Positions 1-7,982 of a stretch of DNA of 64,000 bases are shown here, in pieces. The stretch lies in contig JANSYL010000001.1 of the NCBI GenBank assembly GCA_024742455.1, forward strand, positions 62,001 to 126,000, in the 5' to 3' direction. The number at the start of each line of letters is the position of its first letter. Positions within the stretch are counted from its first letter, which is position 1. A program made the position numbers and the translations under genes. Source of the stretch: Paracoccaceae bacterium (GTDB taxonomy: Bacteria; Pseudomonadota; Alphaproteobacteria; Rhodobacterales; Rhodobacteraceae). The notes under the pieces were generated by a model. The model was given only the letters and a program-made list of their open reading frames with translations. It did no database searches and was not told the DNA's origin.

Positions 1-601
1 ACCACAGCCTATGATGGCAGAAGCGGAGGACGCAAGATGCCAGGGTCTTGGGAAACATCAATATCGGCACTCAGGCGCAGCTGTCATTGACCCCGCAGAG
101 ACCCGGCGATCAGAACGCCGGCAAAGCGGTCGACAGTGCAACTCATCCGGTGCGCAGGTCGGGCGCCGGCCCGCCGGGACGGCATCGTCCATGCGGCTTG
201 AACCGATGGCGCCTCATTGAACGGCCGCGCGCCCTGTGCGTTCAGCGTGCACCGGTCGGCGTGGCGCCCGGACCAGCCGGTTGCACCAAGCATGCTCAGC
301 CGACTGTCTGCCACCCTTCACCCTTCCTTAACCCCTCCCCGCTACACCCTTCCCCCGTGCGCACGATTTGAGGATGGGTCACGCGGGACCCGGGCCAAGA
401 CAGCCCCCTCATCGGGCCAAGTCCGGCACCCGCATCCGACCGCCGGCATCCCGGCCCTTCCTGGCCGGGCACGACCTGTCCGCCTTCGGGGCGGGCCCGC
501 TTCGTCCTTGTCGCAGGACGCATCGAACCACCGCCGGGCACCCGGCCTTCCGCAGGAGCCCCGCACCCTCCGCCCCGGAGCGCCGCCGGGCTGCGCGGGC
601 T
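1..601. other. Left edge, no supported gene
   Basis: I see no convincing gene here. Open frames exist on both strands, but they overlap one another, have low-complexity Arg/Pro/Gly-rich translations typical of GC-rich shadow frames, and match no family I know. A leftward frame could begin with an ATG whose complement lies at 56-58 and run off the window edge, and a rightward frame ends at 90, so 5' or 3' pieces of neighbouring genes may be present. Neither can be judged from so few codons. Confidence 0.5.
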
Positions 602-630
602 TTGACTTGCGCGCGCGCGCCTCATACGGT
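602..630 (+). promoter_or_regulatory. Possible sigma-70 promoter of the 662 gene
   Basis: TTGACT (602-607) and TACGGT (625-630) are separated by 17 bp of alternating GC sequence. They would place the transcription start about 25 nt before the ATG at 662. The -35 element is near-consensus, the -10 element is only partly so. Confidence 0.4.
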
Positions 631-661
631 CACGCGGCCCACAGGACGCAGCCACATCACG

Positions 662-1078
662 ATGACCGAGCTTCCCGAATACTATTTCCGCATCCGAGAA
701 AACGGCGCCGCCGTCTTCCGCGTGTCCACCGACAACCGCCAGCGCCGGATCGAGATGGACGAGATCGCGGTGGTCAACGTCAAGAACGGCAATGTCAAAC
801 CGCATGGCGCCCATGACCTGACCGCCGAGGAACAGGCGGTGATCGCCGATTGGATGGAAGACCGCCGCGCCGTGCTGGCCGAGCGTGACCTCGACGACAT
901 CCACCGGGCGGTCGATTACCTCAACCTCACCACCCACTGGGCGCAGTCCCGCGCCTCGGACGCCGACCTTGAGGAAGTGACCGATCGCCTGCTTCTGGCC
1001 ATGCACGACCTGCGCAGCGTGCTGGTGCGCAAGAAGGCCGACCGGCTGATGGCCGGGCGCGACGACGCCGCCGAGTAA
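662..1078 (+). CDS. Conserved hypothetical protein, 138 aa
   Basis: This small, acidic, mostly helical soluble protein has no signal peptide, membrane segment or recognisable catalytic motif. The chosen ATG opens the segment MTELPEYYFRIRENG, where codon usage becomes typical of real genes in this window. Residues 1-45 look like a beta-rich module (YYFRIRENGAAVFRV), followed by helices rich in Asp, Glu, Arg and Leu and a basic C-terminal stretch around VRKKADRLMAGR. I recall similar proteins in other Rhodobacteraceae near purB, but I know of no assigned function. The gene stands alone: its right-hand neighbour (DUF6314) converges on it. Confidence 0.75.
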   Translation: MTELPEYYFRIRENGAAVFRVSTDNRQRRIEMDEIAVVNVKNGNVKPHGAHDLTAEEQAVIADWMEDRRAVLAERDLDDIHRAVDYLNLTTHWAQSRASDADLEEVTDRLLLAMHDLRSVLVRKKADRLMAGRDDAAE

Positions 1079-1149
1079 GGTGGGGGGCGCTGCACCCGCC
1101 GCCCCGGGGCGGCTTCCCCGGAGGGATTTCCGGCAGGAAAAATGGCCGG

Positions 1150-1560
1150 TCAGGCGCGCGCGAACCGGCTGGTGATCACGGCATCCTTTCGCGGGCCGGT
1201 GACATGCCAGACCTGCGTGAAGACCGGCCATCCGCTCAGGTCATAGGTCACGTCATAGATATCCGGGTCGCAATGATGCCGCGCTTCGGGCGCACCCGGG
1301 GTCCAGCTATGAAACGGGCGGCCATCTTCGAAAAACACGGAAAACCCGCCCGCTTCGGCCCGCCAGAGATAGACCCGTTCGGCCCGCATCGGCGCAGCGG
1401 CGCCATAGCGCAGCACCCCGGTCTCTTCCTGGCGCAGGCCGTCGGCGTCACGCCGCCAGACCGCCTCGCCCGTCAACTGGCCCGTCAGCCCCGCGCGCCG
1501 GTCCTCGATCCGTCGCGTCAGCTGCCAGCGGCCTTCGAAATCGCCAAGCGTGACACCCAT
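1150..1560 (-). CDS. DUF6314 family protein
   Basis: The 136-residue protein starts MGVTLGDFEGRWQLTR and matches the DUF6314 family of small lipocalin-like beta-barrel proteins. Supporting features are the N-terminal FEGRWQL strand, the Trp- and Gly-rich beta pattern, and the closing HCDPDIYDVTYD and FTQVWHVTGPRKD segments. It has no signal peptide and is probably cytoplasmic. The biochemical role of the family is unknown to me; binding of a small hydrophobic or flavin-like ligand would fit the fold, but that is inference. It is divergent from purB, with 85 bp between the start codons that must carry both promoters. Confidence 0.75.
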   Translation of the reverse strand: MGVTLGDFEGRWQLTRRIEDRRAGLTGQLTGEAVWRRDADGLRQEETGVLRYGAAAPMRAERVYLWRAEAGGFSVFFEDGRPFHSWTPGAPEARHHCDPDIYDVTYDLSGWPVFTQVWHVTGPRKDAVITSRFARA

Positions 1561-1645
1561 GCCGCCTCCCTTGCCGCCCTGCCTTGCTGCTTTGGCCGGG
1601 CCTGCCTATGACAGCCGCCAACCGCTTCCAACGCAAGGCCCCGGC

Positions 1646-2953
1646 ATGATCCCCCGCTATTCCCGCCCCGAGATGACGGCCATCTGGTCGCCCGAGACGA
1701 AGTTCCGCATCTGGTACGAGATCGAGGCCCATGCCTGCGACGCGCAGGCCGACCTGGGCGTGATCCCGCGCGAGAACGCCGAAGCCGTGTGGAAAGCCCG
1801 GGACGCGACCTTCGACGTCGCCCGCATCGACGAGATCGAGGCGGTCACCAAGCATGACGTCATCGCCTTTCTCACCCATCTGGCCGAGATCATCGGCCAG
1901 GACGAGGCGCGCTTCGTCCACCAGGGCATGACATCCTCGGACGTGCTCGACACCACCTTCAACATCCAGCTGGTGCGCGCCGCCGACATCCTGCTGGCCG
2001 ATATCGATGCGCTGCTGGCCGCGCTGAAGGCCCGCGCGATGGAACACAAGATGACCGTGCGCATCGGCCGGTCCCACGGCATCCATGCCGAACCGGTGAC
2101 CATGGGTCTGACCTTCGCACGGTTCTACGCCGAGATGGACAGGGGCCGTGCCCGTCTGGTGGCCGCCCGCGACGAGGTGTCGACGGGTGCAATCTCCGGC
2201 GCGGTCGGTACATTCGCCAATATCGACCCCGCGGTCGAGGCCCATGTCTGCGCGAAACTGGGACTGAAACCCGAACCCGTCTCCACCCAGGTGATCCCCC
2301 GCGACCGCCACGCGATGTTCTTCGCCACGCTCGGCGTGATCGCCTCCAGCATCGAGAACATCGCGATCGAGATCCGCCACATGCAGCGGACCGAGGTGCT
2401 GGAAGCCGAGGAGTTCTTTTCCAAGGGTCAGAAGGGCTCCTCCGCGATGCCCCATAAACGCAACCCGGTCCTGACCGAGAACCTGACGGGGCTTGCCCGG
2501 CTGGTGCGGATGGCCGTGATCCCCGCGATGGAGAACGTGGCGCTCTGGCATGAACGCGACATCAGCCATTCCTCGGTCGAACGGATGATCGGGCCGGATG
2601 CGACCGTTACGCTCGACTTCGCGCTGGCGCGGCTGACCGGCGTGATCGAGAAACTGGTGATCTACCCTCAGGCGATGCTGGACAACCTCAACCGGCACCG
2701 GGGCCTCGTGCATTCGCAGCGCGTGCTGCTGGCCCTGACCCAGGCGGGCGTCAGCCGCGAGGATGCCTATGTGCTGGTCCAGCGCAACGCGATGAAGGTC
2801 TGGGAAGAAGGCCGCGACTTCAAGACCGAGCTTCTGGCCGACCCGGAGGTGACCGCCGCCCTGACCCCCGCCCAGATCGAGGAAAAATTCGATCTCGGCT
2901 ACCACACCAAGCATGTGGATACGATTTTCACCCGGGTCTTCGGGGCGAGCTGA
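1646..2953 (+). CDS. purB: Adenylosuccinate lyase
   Basis: PurB catalyses two beta-eliminations of fumarate in purine synthesis: SAICAR to AICAR, and adenylosuccinate to AMP. The 435-residue length is typical of the short bacterial and archaeal PurB type. The start at 1646 gives MIPRYSRPEM, the conserved N-terminus; an upstream in-frame codon at 1550 would add a poorly conserved leader that reaches into the divergent gene. Fumarase/aspartase-superfamily signatures are clear: TSSDVLDTTF, the catalytic-His segment GRSHGIHAEPVTMG, and the mobile signature loop GSSAMPHKRNPVLTEN. The gene is monocistronic and is followed by a weak GC hairpin. Confidence 0.97.
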   Translation: MIPRYSRPEMTAIWSPETKFRIWYEIEAHACDAQADLGVIPRENAEAVWKARDATFDVARIDEIEAVTKHDVIAFLTHLAEIIGQDEARFVHQGMTSSDVLDTTFNIQLVRAADILLADIDALLAALKARAMEHKMTVRIGRSHGIHAEPVTMGLTFARFYAEMDRGRARLVAARDEVSTGAISGAVGTFANIDPAVEAHVCAKLGLKPEPVSTQVIPRDRHAMFFATLGVIASSIENIAIEIRHMQRTEVLEAEEFFSKGQKGSSAMPHKRNPVLTENLTGLARLVRMAVIPAMENVALWHERDISHSSVERMIGPDATVTLDFALARLTGVIEKLVIYPQAMLDNLNRHRGLVHSQRVLLALTQAGVSREDAYVLVQRNAMKVWEEGRDFKTELLADPEVTAALTPAQIEEKFDLGYHTKHVDTIFTRVFGAS

Positions 2954-2969
2954 CCCGTGCGACTCACCA

Positions 2970-3006
2970 CCCCGGCGCGAGTGGCGGGCAATTCCGGGGT
3001 GTTTTC
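2970..3006 (+). terminator. Weak hairpin terminator after purB
   Basis: CCCCGG (2970-2975) pairs with CCGGGG (2994-2999) and is followed by TGTTTTC. The stem is only 6 bp with an 18-nt loop, so termination is plausible but not strong. Confidence 0.35.
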
Positions 3007-3035
3007 ATAAGATTACGCCGAGGGGGGATTTTTCA

Positions 3036-3063
3036 TTGTCTTATGGTCGGTGCGTGCTACCAT
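3036..3063 (+). promoter_or_regulatory. Possible promoter of the small secreted protein
   Basis: TTGTCT (3036-3041) and TACCAT (3058-3063) are spaced by 16 bp, about 50 nt upstream of the ATG at 3113. They sit in a locally AT-rich stretch that contrasts with the surroundings. Confidence 0.35.
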
Positions 3064-3112
3064 TTCGCATGAAAGTAACCCGACCGGACCCGACAGACGA
3101 AAGGAAAGGCCC

Positions 3113-3277
3113 ATGCGCCTTGCCGCTCTTCTCGCGACTGCCTTCGTTCTGATGACGCCCACGCTGGCCGCCGCCGAATGTTCCTGGGGGGCCAGCACCG
3201 ACATGACAATGTCCTGTGCCGATGGCACCAGCTGGGACAGCGCATCGCAAAGCTGCGTGCCCACCGCCACCAGCTGA
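3113..3277 (+). CDS. Small secreted Cys-containing protein, 54 aa
   Basis: The start at 3113 follows an AAGGAAAGG ribosome-binding site. It yields a classic signal peptide (MRLAALLATAFVLMTPTLAAA) with predicted cleavage after AAA, leaving a mature peptide of about 33 residues with three cysteines (ECSWG, MSCADG, SQSCVP). The pattern, including GTSWDSASQSCVP, resembles a short chitin-binding peritrophin-A-like module as seen in small periplasmic proteins of Rhodobacteraceae that follow purB. With three cysteines, one would remain free or form an intermolecular bond. The function is unknown. Confidence 0.75.
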   Translation: MRLAALLATAFVLMTPTLAAAECSWGASTDMTMSCADGTSWDSASQSCVPTATS

Positions 3278-3470
3278 CACCGAAAAACGCCGCCAGACCA
3301 AGACGTACCGCGCGCGCCTCCGACTCTGTCGGTGGCGCGCGTTTAGTTGCGCCCGTCCCCCTGATGCGGATTTTCGGCAAATCCGATGCAGATCCCCGGG
3401 CGCCCCTCAGCGCCCGTTAACCCCTGCCTGTCACGACCGGCGCGGGGTACGCGTCAGCGGGTGAGACGGG

Positions 3471-4553
3471 ATGACAACCGCCGGGAAAGATATCGACACG
3501 GACGGCATCGCGCGCGCGGGTGCGTCCCATGCCCTGTCCGCCTCCGCCTCCGCCGCCCCCGTCCCGCTCAGCCCGCCGCAAAAGGCCGCGCTGATCGTCA
3601 GGCTTCTGCTCAGCCAGGATGTCTCGCCCGGGCTCGACCGGCTGACGCCCGCGCAGCAGGCCACCCTGACCCGCGCCATGGCCAGCCTCGGCCCGATCAA
3701 CCGGGCCACCCTGCGCGCCGTTGTGCAGGAATTCACGGGCAAGCTCGACGACATGGCGATGACGGCGCCGCGCGACCTGACCGGCGCCCTAGGTCTTCTG
3801 GAACCCTATATCTCGCCCATCGCGCGCGACGGACTGCGCGCCGAGGCCGAGGCCGGCGACAGCGCCGACCCCTGGTCGCGGATCGCCGTTCTGCCGCCCG
3901 ACCGGCTGCGGCCCGTGCTTCTGCGCGAAAGCGCCGAGGTCTGCGCGATCCTTCTGTCCAAGCTCGGGGTGGCCAAGGCCGCCGCGATCCTGGCCGACCT
4001 GCCCGGGGACCGGGCGCATCTGATCGCCCATGCCGTGTCGCTGACAGCCGGGGTCACGCCCCAGACCGTGGCCGAGATCGGTGCCTATCTCTGGGGCCAG
4101 ATGCAGGCGATCCCGCAACCGGCTTTCCCGACCAGCGCAGTCGACCGGGTGGGCGCGATCCTGAACGCGGTCAGGACCAGCCTGCGCGACGGGTTGCTCG
4201 ACGGGCTGGCCGGCCGCGACGCACCCTTCGCGCAGGATGTGCGCCGCGCGATCTTCACCTTTCACCACATCCCCCGGCGGATCGTGCCCACGGATGTCCC
4301 GCGCATCCTCCGCCGGGTCGACCAGGACCAGGTGATCGTGGCACTGGCCGCGGGGCAGCAGGCCGCGCCCCTGACGGTCGAATTCCTGCTGGAAAACATG
4401 TCGAGGCGCCTGGCCGAACAGCTGCGCGACGAAGCTGAGGCCTATGGCCCCGTGCGCGAGGATGAGGGTGAGGCGGCGATGGCCGGGATCGTCGCCGCGA
4501 TCCGCGCGCTGGAGGAAGAGGGGGCGCTGCGCCTGATCCCGCAGGAGGGGTGA
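3471..4553 (+). CDS. fliG: FliG-like flagellar motor switch protein
   Basis: The protein is 360 aa, close to the usual 330-360 of FliG, the switch-complex protein between the MS ring and C ring that meets the stator. The C-terminal third is diagnostic: the stretch from DVRRAIFTFHHIPRRI through PRILRRVDQDQVIVAL to FLLENMSRRLAEQL and GPVREDEGEAAM has the FliG-C torque-helix architecture with alternating charges. The N-terminal and middle domains are recognisable (PPQKAALIVRLLL, VCAILLSKLGVAKAAAIL) but divergent. No other flagellar gene is in the window, so this is an orphan or second fliG. It is flanked by purB-region genes and a convergent DUF808 gene. Confidence 0.8.
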   Translation: MTTAGKDIDTDGIARAGASHALSASASAAPVPLSPPQKAALIVRLLLSQDVSPGLDRLTPAQQATLTRAMASLGPINRATLRAVVQEFTGKLDDMAMTAPRDLTGALGLLEPYISPIARDGLRAEAEAGDSADPWSRIAVLPPDRLRPVLLRESAEVCAILLSKLGVAKAAAILADLPGDRAHLIAHAVSLTAGVTPQTVAEIGAYLWGQMQAIPQPAFPTSAVDRVGAILNAVRTSLRDGLLDGLAGRDAPFAQDVRRAIFTFHHIPRRIVPTDVPRILRRVDQDQVIVALAAGQQAAPLTVEFLLENMSRRLAEQLRDEAEAYGPVREDEGEAAMAGIVAAIRALEEEGALRLIPQEG

Positions 4554-4556
4554 GGG

Positions 4557-5513
4557 TCAATGCCCCTTGCCGCCCAGGCCGAGGGCCGAAAGCCCCGGTC
4601 CGATCACCCGGGTCGCAACGGGCATCAGCACGAGACCGATGACAAACCCCACCACGCCGAACATCAGCGCACCGGCCAGCCATTCCACGAACCCGCCGAG
4701 GGGGGCTGCCAGATGTGCCCAGTCATGGATCAGGTCCTCGGGCCCGGGGACCCCCATCTGCGCCAGGGCATGCAGAACGATCTGCCCGCCCACCCACAGC
4801 ATCGCCGCTGTGCCGATCACCATCAGCGCGCGCAGGAACCTCGGCATCCCGCGCACGATGCCGCGCCCCAGTGAGCGCAGGCCCGCACGTTCGGACGCCG
4901 CCAGCCTCAGCCCCAGGTCATCGGCCTTCACGATCAGCGCCACCGCGCCATAAACCATCACCGTCACCCCCACGGCGACCACGAACAGCGCGGCGGCCTC
5001 GAACAGGATCGAGTCCGTCTCCAGCGCCGACAGCGCGATGGTCATGATCTCGGCGGACAGGATGAAATCGGTCTTGATCGCACCGCGCACCTTTTCCTCT
5101 TCCAGATGGGCGGCGTCATGCAGTTTCTCGTCCAGCGGCCGGCCGTGATCGGCAGGCGGATACAGCCAGTGCCAGATCTTTTCGGCGCCTTCGAAACACA
5201 GGTAGAACCCGCCGAGCATCAGCAGGGGCGGAATCACCCAGGGCGCGAAGGCCGACAGCAAAAGCGCCGCGGGCAGCAGGATCACCAGTTTGTTGAAGAT
5301 CGACCCGCGCGCGATTTTCCAGACGATGGGCAGCTCGCGTTCGGCGGCGAACCCGGTCACGTATTTCGGCGTCACCGCCGCATCGTCAATAAGCGCGCCG
5401 GCGGCCTTTGCCCCGGCCTTGGAGGCCTGCCCGATCACGTCATCGACCGAGGCGGCCGCCACCTTGGCGATCGCGGCCACATCATCCAGTAGCGCCAGAA
5501 GCCCGCTTGCCAT
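4557..5513 (-). CDS. DUF808 family inner-membrane protein (YedI-like)
   Basis: This 318-residue polytopic protein belongs to DUF808, the family of E. coli YedI. Family hallmarks are the N-terminus MASGLLALLDDVAAIAKVAAASVDDV, the following AGVVIDDAAVTP-like segment, and the loop KIARGSIFNKLVIL. About six hydrophobic segments are visible, including LVILLPAALLLSAF, a central pair around IALSALETDSILFEAAALFVVAVGV, and C-terminal helices ending in VGFVIGLVLMPVATRVIG. A soluble amphipathic N-terminal region precedes the first membrane segment. The transport or structural role of the family is not established. It converges on fliG with 3 bp between stop codons. Confidence 0.9.
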   Translation of the reverse strand: MASGLLALLDDVAAIAKVAAASVDDVIGQASKAGAKAAGALIDDAAVTPKYVTGFAAERELPIVWKIARGSIFNKLVILLPAALLLSAFAPWVIPPLLMLGGFYLCFEGAEKIWHWLYPPADHGRPLDEKLHDAAHLEEEKVRGAIKTDFILSAEIMTIALSALETDSILFEAAALFVVAVGVTVMVYGAVALIVKADDLGLRLAASERAGLRSLGRGIVRGMPRFLRALMVIGTAAMLWVGGQIVLHALAQMGVPGPEDLIHDWAHLAAPLGGFVEWLAGALMFGVVGFVIGLVLMPVATRVIGPGLSALGLGGKGH

Positions 5514-5597
5514 CGCTCACCTGCCCGTTTGCTGCGCCACCAGCTTACCCGTCCCGGCCCCGCGAACAACCCGCGCGCCGGGCCCGATACCCCGGAT

Positions 5598-5630
5598 CGT
5601 TAGCGTTAACCGCTGATGTTTCCGCTAACA
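5598..5630 (+). promoter_or_regulatory. Tandem LacI-type (CceR-like) operators upstream of gap1
   Basis: Two 14-bp half-symmetric elements lie 19 bp apart: CGTTAGCGTTAACC (5598-5611) and TGTTTCCGCTAACA (5617-5630). Both approximate the palindrome TGTTA-N4-TAACA, and the gap2 upstream region carries an exact match to it. Known: LacI-family CceR of Rhodobacter sphaeroides controls central carbon genes through a TGTTA-GCGC-TAACA-type motif. Inferred: a CceR orthologue acts here. The pair ends 88 bp before the gap1 ATG. Confidence 0.65.
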
Positions 5631-5718
5631 TCCCGGGAACACGTCCGATTTTTCTTTCCTGCCCCGGTGGGCTTCGGTATGCGCAGCCGCAATGGCGACA
5701 TCACGAAAAGAGGCAGGC

Positions 5719-6723
5719 ATGACCGTCACGCTTGGCATCAACGGGTTCGGACGCATCGGCCGCTGCACCCTGGCCCATATCGCCGAGGCCGGGCGCAATG
5801 ATGTCGAGGTGGTCAAGATCAACGCCACCGGCCCGATCGAAACCAACGCCCACTTGCTGCGCTATGACAGCGTGCATGGCCGGTTCCCCGGCGACGTGCG
5901 GGTGTCGGGCGACACCATCGACCTCGGGCGCGGCCCGATCCAGGTCATGTCCACCTACGATCCCAACCAGCTCGACTGGGAAGGCTGCGACGTGGTGCTG
6001 GAATGCACGGGCAAGTTCAATGACGGGCTGAAGGGTGGCATCCATCTCAACAACGGCGCCAAGAAGGTGCTGTTCTCGGCCCCTGCCGTCAATGTCGACA
6101 AGACCATCGTCTACGGCGTCAACCATGCCGATCTCGAGGACGGGCATACGCTGGTCTCGAACGGGTCCTGCACGACGAATTGCCTGGCGCCGCTTGCCAA
6201 GGTGCTGAACGATGCCATCGGTATCGAACGCGGGATCATGACGACGATCCATTCCTATACCGGCGACCAGCCCACGCTCGACCGGCGCCACAAGGATCTT
6301 TACCGCGCCCGCGCCGCCGCGATGGCGATGATCCCCACCTCGACCGGGGCTGCCAAGGCGCTGAAAGAGGTGCTGCCCGAACTCGAGGGGCGGCTGGATG
6401 GCTCGGCCCTGCGGGTGCCCACGCCGAATGTCTCGGCCGTCGATCTGACATTCGAGGCGGGCAAGTCGGTGACCGTGGACGAGGTCAACGCCATCATCGC
6501 CGAGGCCGCGGCGGGCCATATGGGCGCGGTGCTGGCCTATGATGCCGAGCCCAAGGTCTCGATCGATTTCAACCATACCACGCAGTCCTCGATCTTCGCC
6601 CCAGACCAGACCAAGGTCGTGGGCGGGCGCACGGTGCGGGTGCTGGCCTGGTATGACAATGAATGGGGCTTTTCCGCGCGCATGGCCGATGTGGCCAGCG
6701 TCATGGGGCGCCTGCTCCACTGA
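5719..6723 (+). CDS. gap: Glyceraldehyde-3-phosphate dehydrogenase, type I (paralogue 1)
   Basis: The 334-residue enzyme interconverts glyceraldehyde-3-phosphate and 1,3-bisphosphoglycerate. The Rossmann motif GINGFGRIG is at residues 6-14, the catalytic Cys is C151 in SNGSCTTNC, and the base is H178. The start at 5719 gives the conserved N-terminus MTVTLGINGF. The cofactor site is notable. The residue after the conserved Asn of the second strand is Ala (N35-A36), where NAD-specific enzymes have Asp, and the loop before HKD carries Arg189-Arg190. Loss of the Asp and gain of positive charge resemble NADP-accepting GapB-type enzymes, so an anabolic, gluconeogenic or Calvin-cycle role is inferred. 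Paralogue 2 lies 241 bp downstream. Confidence 0.96.
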   Translation: MTVTLGINGFGRIGRCTLAHIAEAGRNDVEVVKINATGPIETNAHLLRYDSVHGRFPGDVRVSGDTIDLGRGPIQVMSTYDPNQLDWEGCDVVLECTGKFNDGLKGGIHLNNGAKKVLFSAPAVNVDKTIVYGVNHADLEDGHTLVSNGSCTTNCLAPLAKVLNDAIGIERGIMTTIHSYTGDQPTLDRRHKDLYRARAAAMAMIPTSTGAAKALKEVLPELEGRLDGSALRVPTPNVSAVDLTFEAGKSVTVDEVNAIIAEAAAGHMGAVLAYDAEPKVSIDFNHTTQSSIFAPDQTKVVGGRTVRVLAWYDNEWGFSARMADVASVMGRLLH

Positions 6724-6739
6724 CATTGCCCGGCCTGCC

Positions 6740-6883
6740 ATGAACACCGCCTCCGCGATCTTCCTGTTCGGCGTGATCGTCGCCTTCCTCGTGCTCGACG
6801 CGGTGTTTTTCGGGTCGGACGGGCTGCTGTTCCTGGCCCGTCGCTTCGCCGACATGACCGAATGGCTGGCCTTCTGGCGCTAG
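6740..6883 (+). CDS. Small single-pass membrane peptide, 47 aa
   Basis: The peptide starts 16 bp after gap1. It consists of one hydrophobic segment (residues about 6-24, IFLFGVIVAFLVLDAVFF) followed by an amphipathic tail ending in EWLAFWR. The composition and the Trp-rich end are those of a real small membrane protein. I recall similar 45-50 residue peptides next to gap genes in other Rhodobacteraceae. No strong ribosome-binding site is visible, so it may depend on translational coupling or reinitiation after gap1. The function is unknown. Confidence 0.7.
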   Translation: MNTASAIFLFGVIVAFLVLDAVFFGSDGLLFLARRFADMTEWLAFWR

Positions 6884-6921
6884 GCGCGCGGCAGAGCGTC
6901 CCTTGTTCGCCATTCAGAATA

Positions 6922-6935
6922 TGTTACCGCTAACA
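6922..6935 (+). promoter_or_regulatory. LacI-type (CceR-like) operator upstream of gap2
   Basis: The sequence TGTTACCGCTAACA has perfect 5-bp arms (TGTTA/TAACA) around a CCGC centre. It ends 29 bp before the gap2 start codon, where a bound repressor would block transcription or early elongation. It matches the tandem sites upstream of gap1. Confidence 0.7.
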
Positions 6936-6964
6936 GGACGCGGGGTCCAAAGGCGGAGACAGGC

Positions 6965-7963
6965 ATGACCATCACAGTCGCAATCAACGGGTTCGGACGG
7001 ATCGGGCGCAATATCCTGCGCGCCATCATCGAACAGAACCGCGCGGAGCTTGAGGTGGTGGCGATCAACGATCTCGGCCCGGTCGAAACCAACGCTCATC
7101 TGCTGCGCTTCGACAGCGTGCATGGAAGGTTCCCCGGTACCGTGACCACGACGGACACCAGCATCGATGCGGGCCGCGGCCCGATCGCCGTCACCGCGAT
7201 GCGCGATCCCGCCGACCTGCCCTGGGGCGATGTCGATATCGTGCTGGAATGCACCGGCATCTTCAGGGGCGACAAGGCGCGGGTGCATCTGGAGGGCGGG
7301 GCGAAACGGGTGCTGGTCTCGGCCCCCTCGCCCGGCGCGGACAAGACCATCGTCTATGGTGTCAACCACGCCACGCTCGGGGCGGGGGACACCCATGTCT
7401 CCTGCGCGTCCTGCACGACAAACTGCCTGGCGCCGGTGGTCAAGGTGCTCCATGACACGATCGGCATCACCAGGGGCTTCATGACCACGGTCCATGCCTA
7501 TACCGGTGACCAGCCCACGCTCGACACCTATCACAAGGACCTCTACCGCGCCCGCGCGGCGGCAATGTCGATGATCCCCACCTCAACCGGCGCGGCCTCG
7601 GCCCTGGGACTGGTGCTGCCCGAGATGGAGGGCAGGCTTGATGGTGTCGCGATCCGGGTACCCACGCCCAATGTCTCGGTCGTCGACCTGACGGTCGAGA
7701 CGGCCCGCGCCACCAGCGTCGATAACATCAACGCCGCCATGCAGGCCGCCTCTGACGGGCCGCTCAGGGGCGTGCTCGGCGTGACCGATGACAAGCTGGT
7801 GTCGATGGATTTCAACCATGACCCCCATTCCTCGATCTTAGCCACCGACCAGACCCGCGTGATGGACGGCAACATGGCGCGCGTTCTGGCCTGGTATGAC
7901 AACGAATGGGGCTTTTCCTGCCGCATGGTCGATGTCGCGGTGGAGATGGGCAAGCACCTGTAA
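6965..7963 (+). CDS. gap: Glyceraldehyde-3-phosphate dehydrogenase, type I (paralogue 2)
   Basis: This 332-residue GAPDH has the Rossmann motif AINGFGRIG, catalytic C150 in SCASCTTNC and the usual C-terminal ending with WYDNEWGFSCRMVDV. Unlike paralogue 1 it keeps the NAD-type Asp after the second strand (N35-D36), and has Thr-Tyr rather than Arg-Arg before HKD. NAD-dependent catabolic activity is therefore inferred. A single TGTTA-N4-TAACA operator lies 29 bp upstream of the start. It is followed by pgk and aldolase in the same direction, separated by a long inverted repeat. The two paralogues are similar along their whole length, suggesting old duplication with cofactor divergence. Confidence 0.96.
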   Translation: MTITVAINGFGRIGRNILRAIIEQNRAELEVVAINDLGPVETNAHLLRFDSVHGRFPGTVTTTDTSIDAGRGPIAVTAMRDPADLPWGDVDIVLECTGIFRGDKARVHLEGGAKRVLVSAPSPGADKTIVYGVNHATLGAGDTHVSCASCTTNCLAPVVKVLHDTIGITRGFMTTVHAYTGDQPTLDTYHKDLYRARAAAMSMIPTSTGAASALGLVLPEMEGRLDGVAIRVPTPNVSVVDLTVETARATSVDNINAAMQAASDGPLRGVLGVTDDKLVSMDFNHDPHSSILATDQTRVMDGNMARVLAWYDNEWGFSCRMVDVAVEMGKHL

Positions 7964-7982
7964 TCCGGGCCGGCGTCGCATT

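Noticed and set aside
296-1231. A 311-codon minus-strand frame at the left edge
   Set aside because: It runs antisense through the 138-aa gene and has a Gly/Arg/Pro-rich translation without family resemblance.
1448-2914. A 488-codon minus-strand frame
   Set aside because: It is antisense to purB and overlaps the DUF6314 gene; the translation is His/Gly/Asp-rich with no domain.
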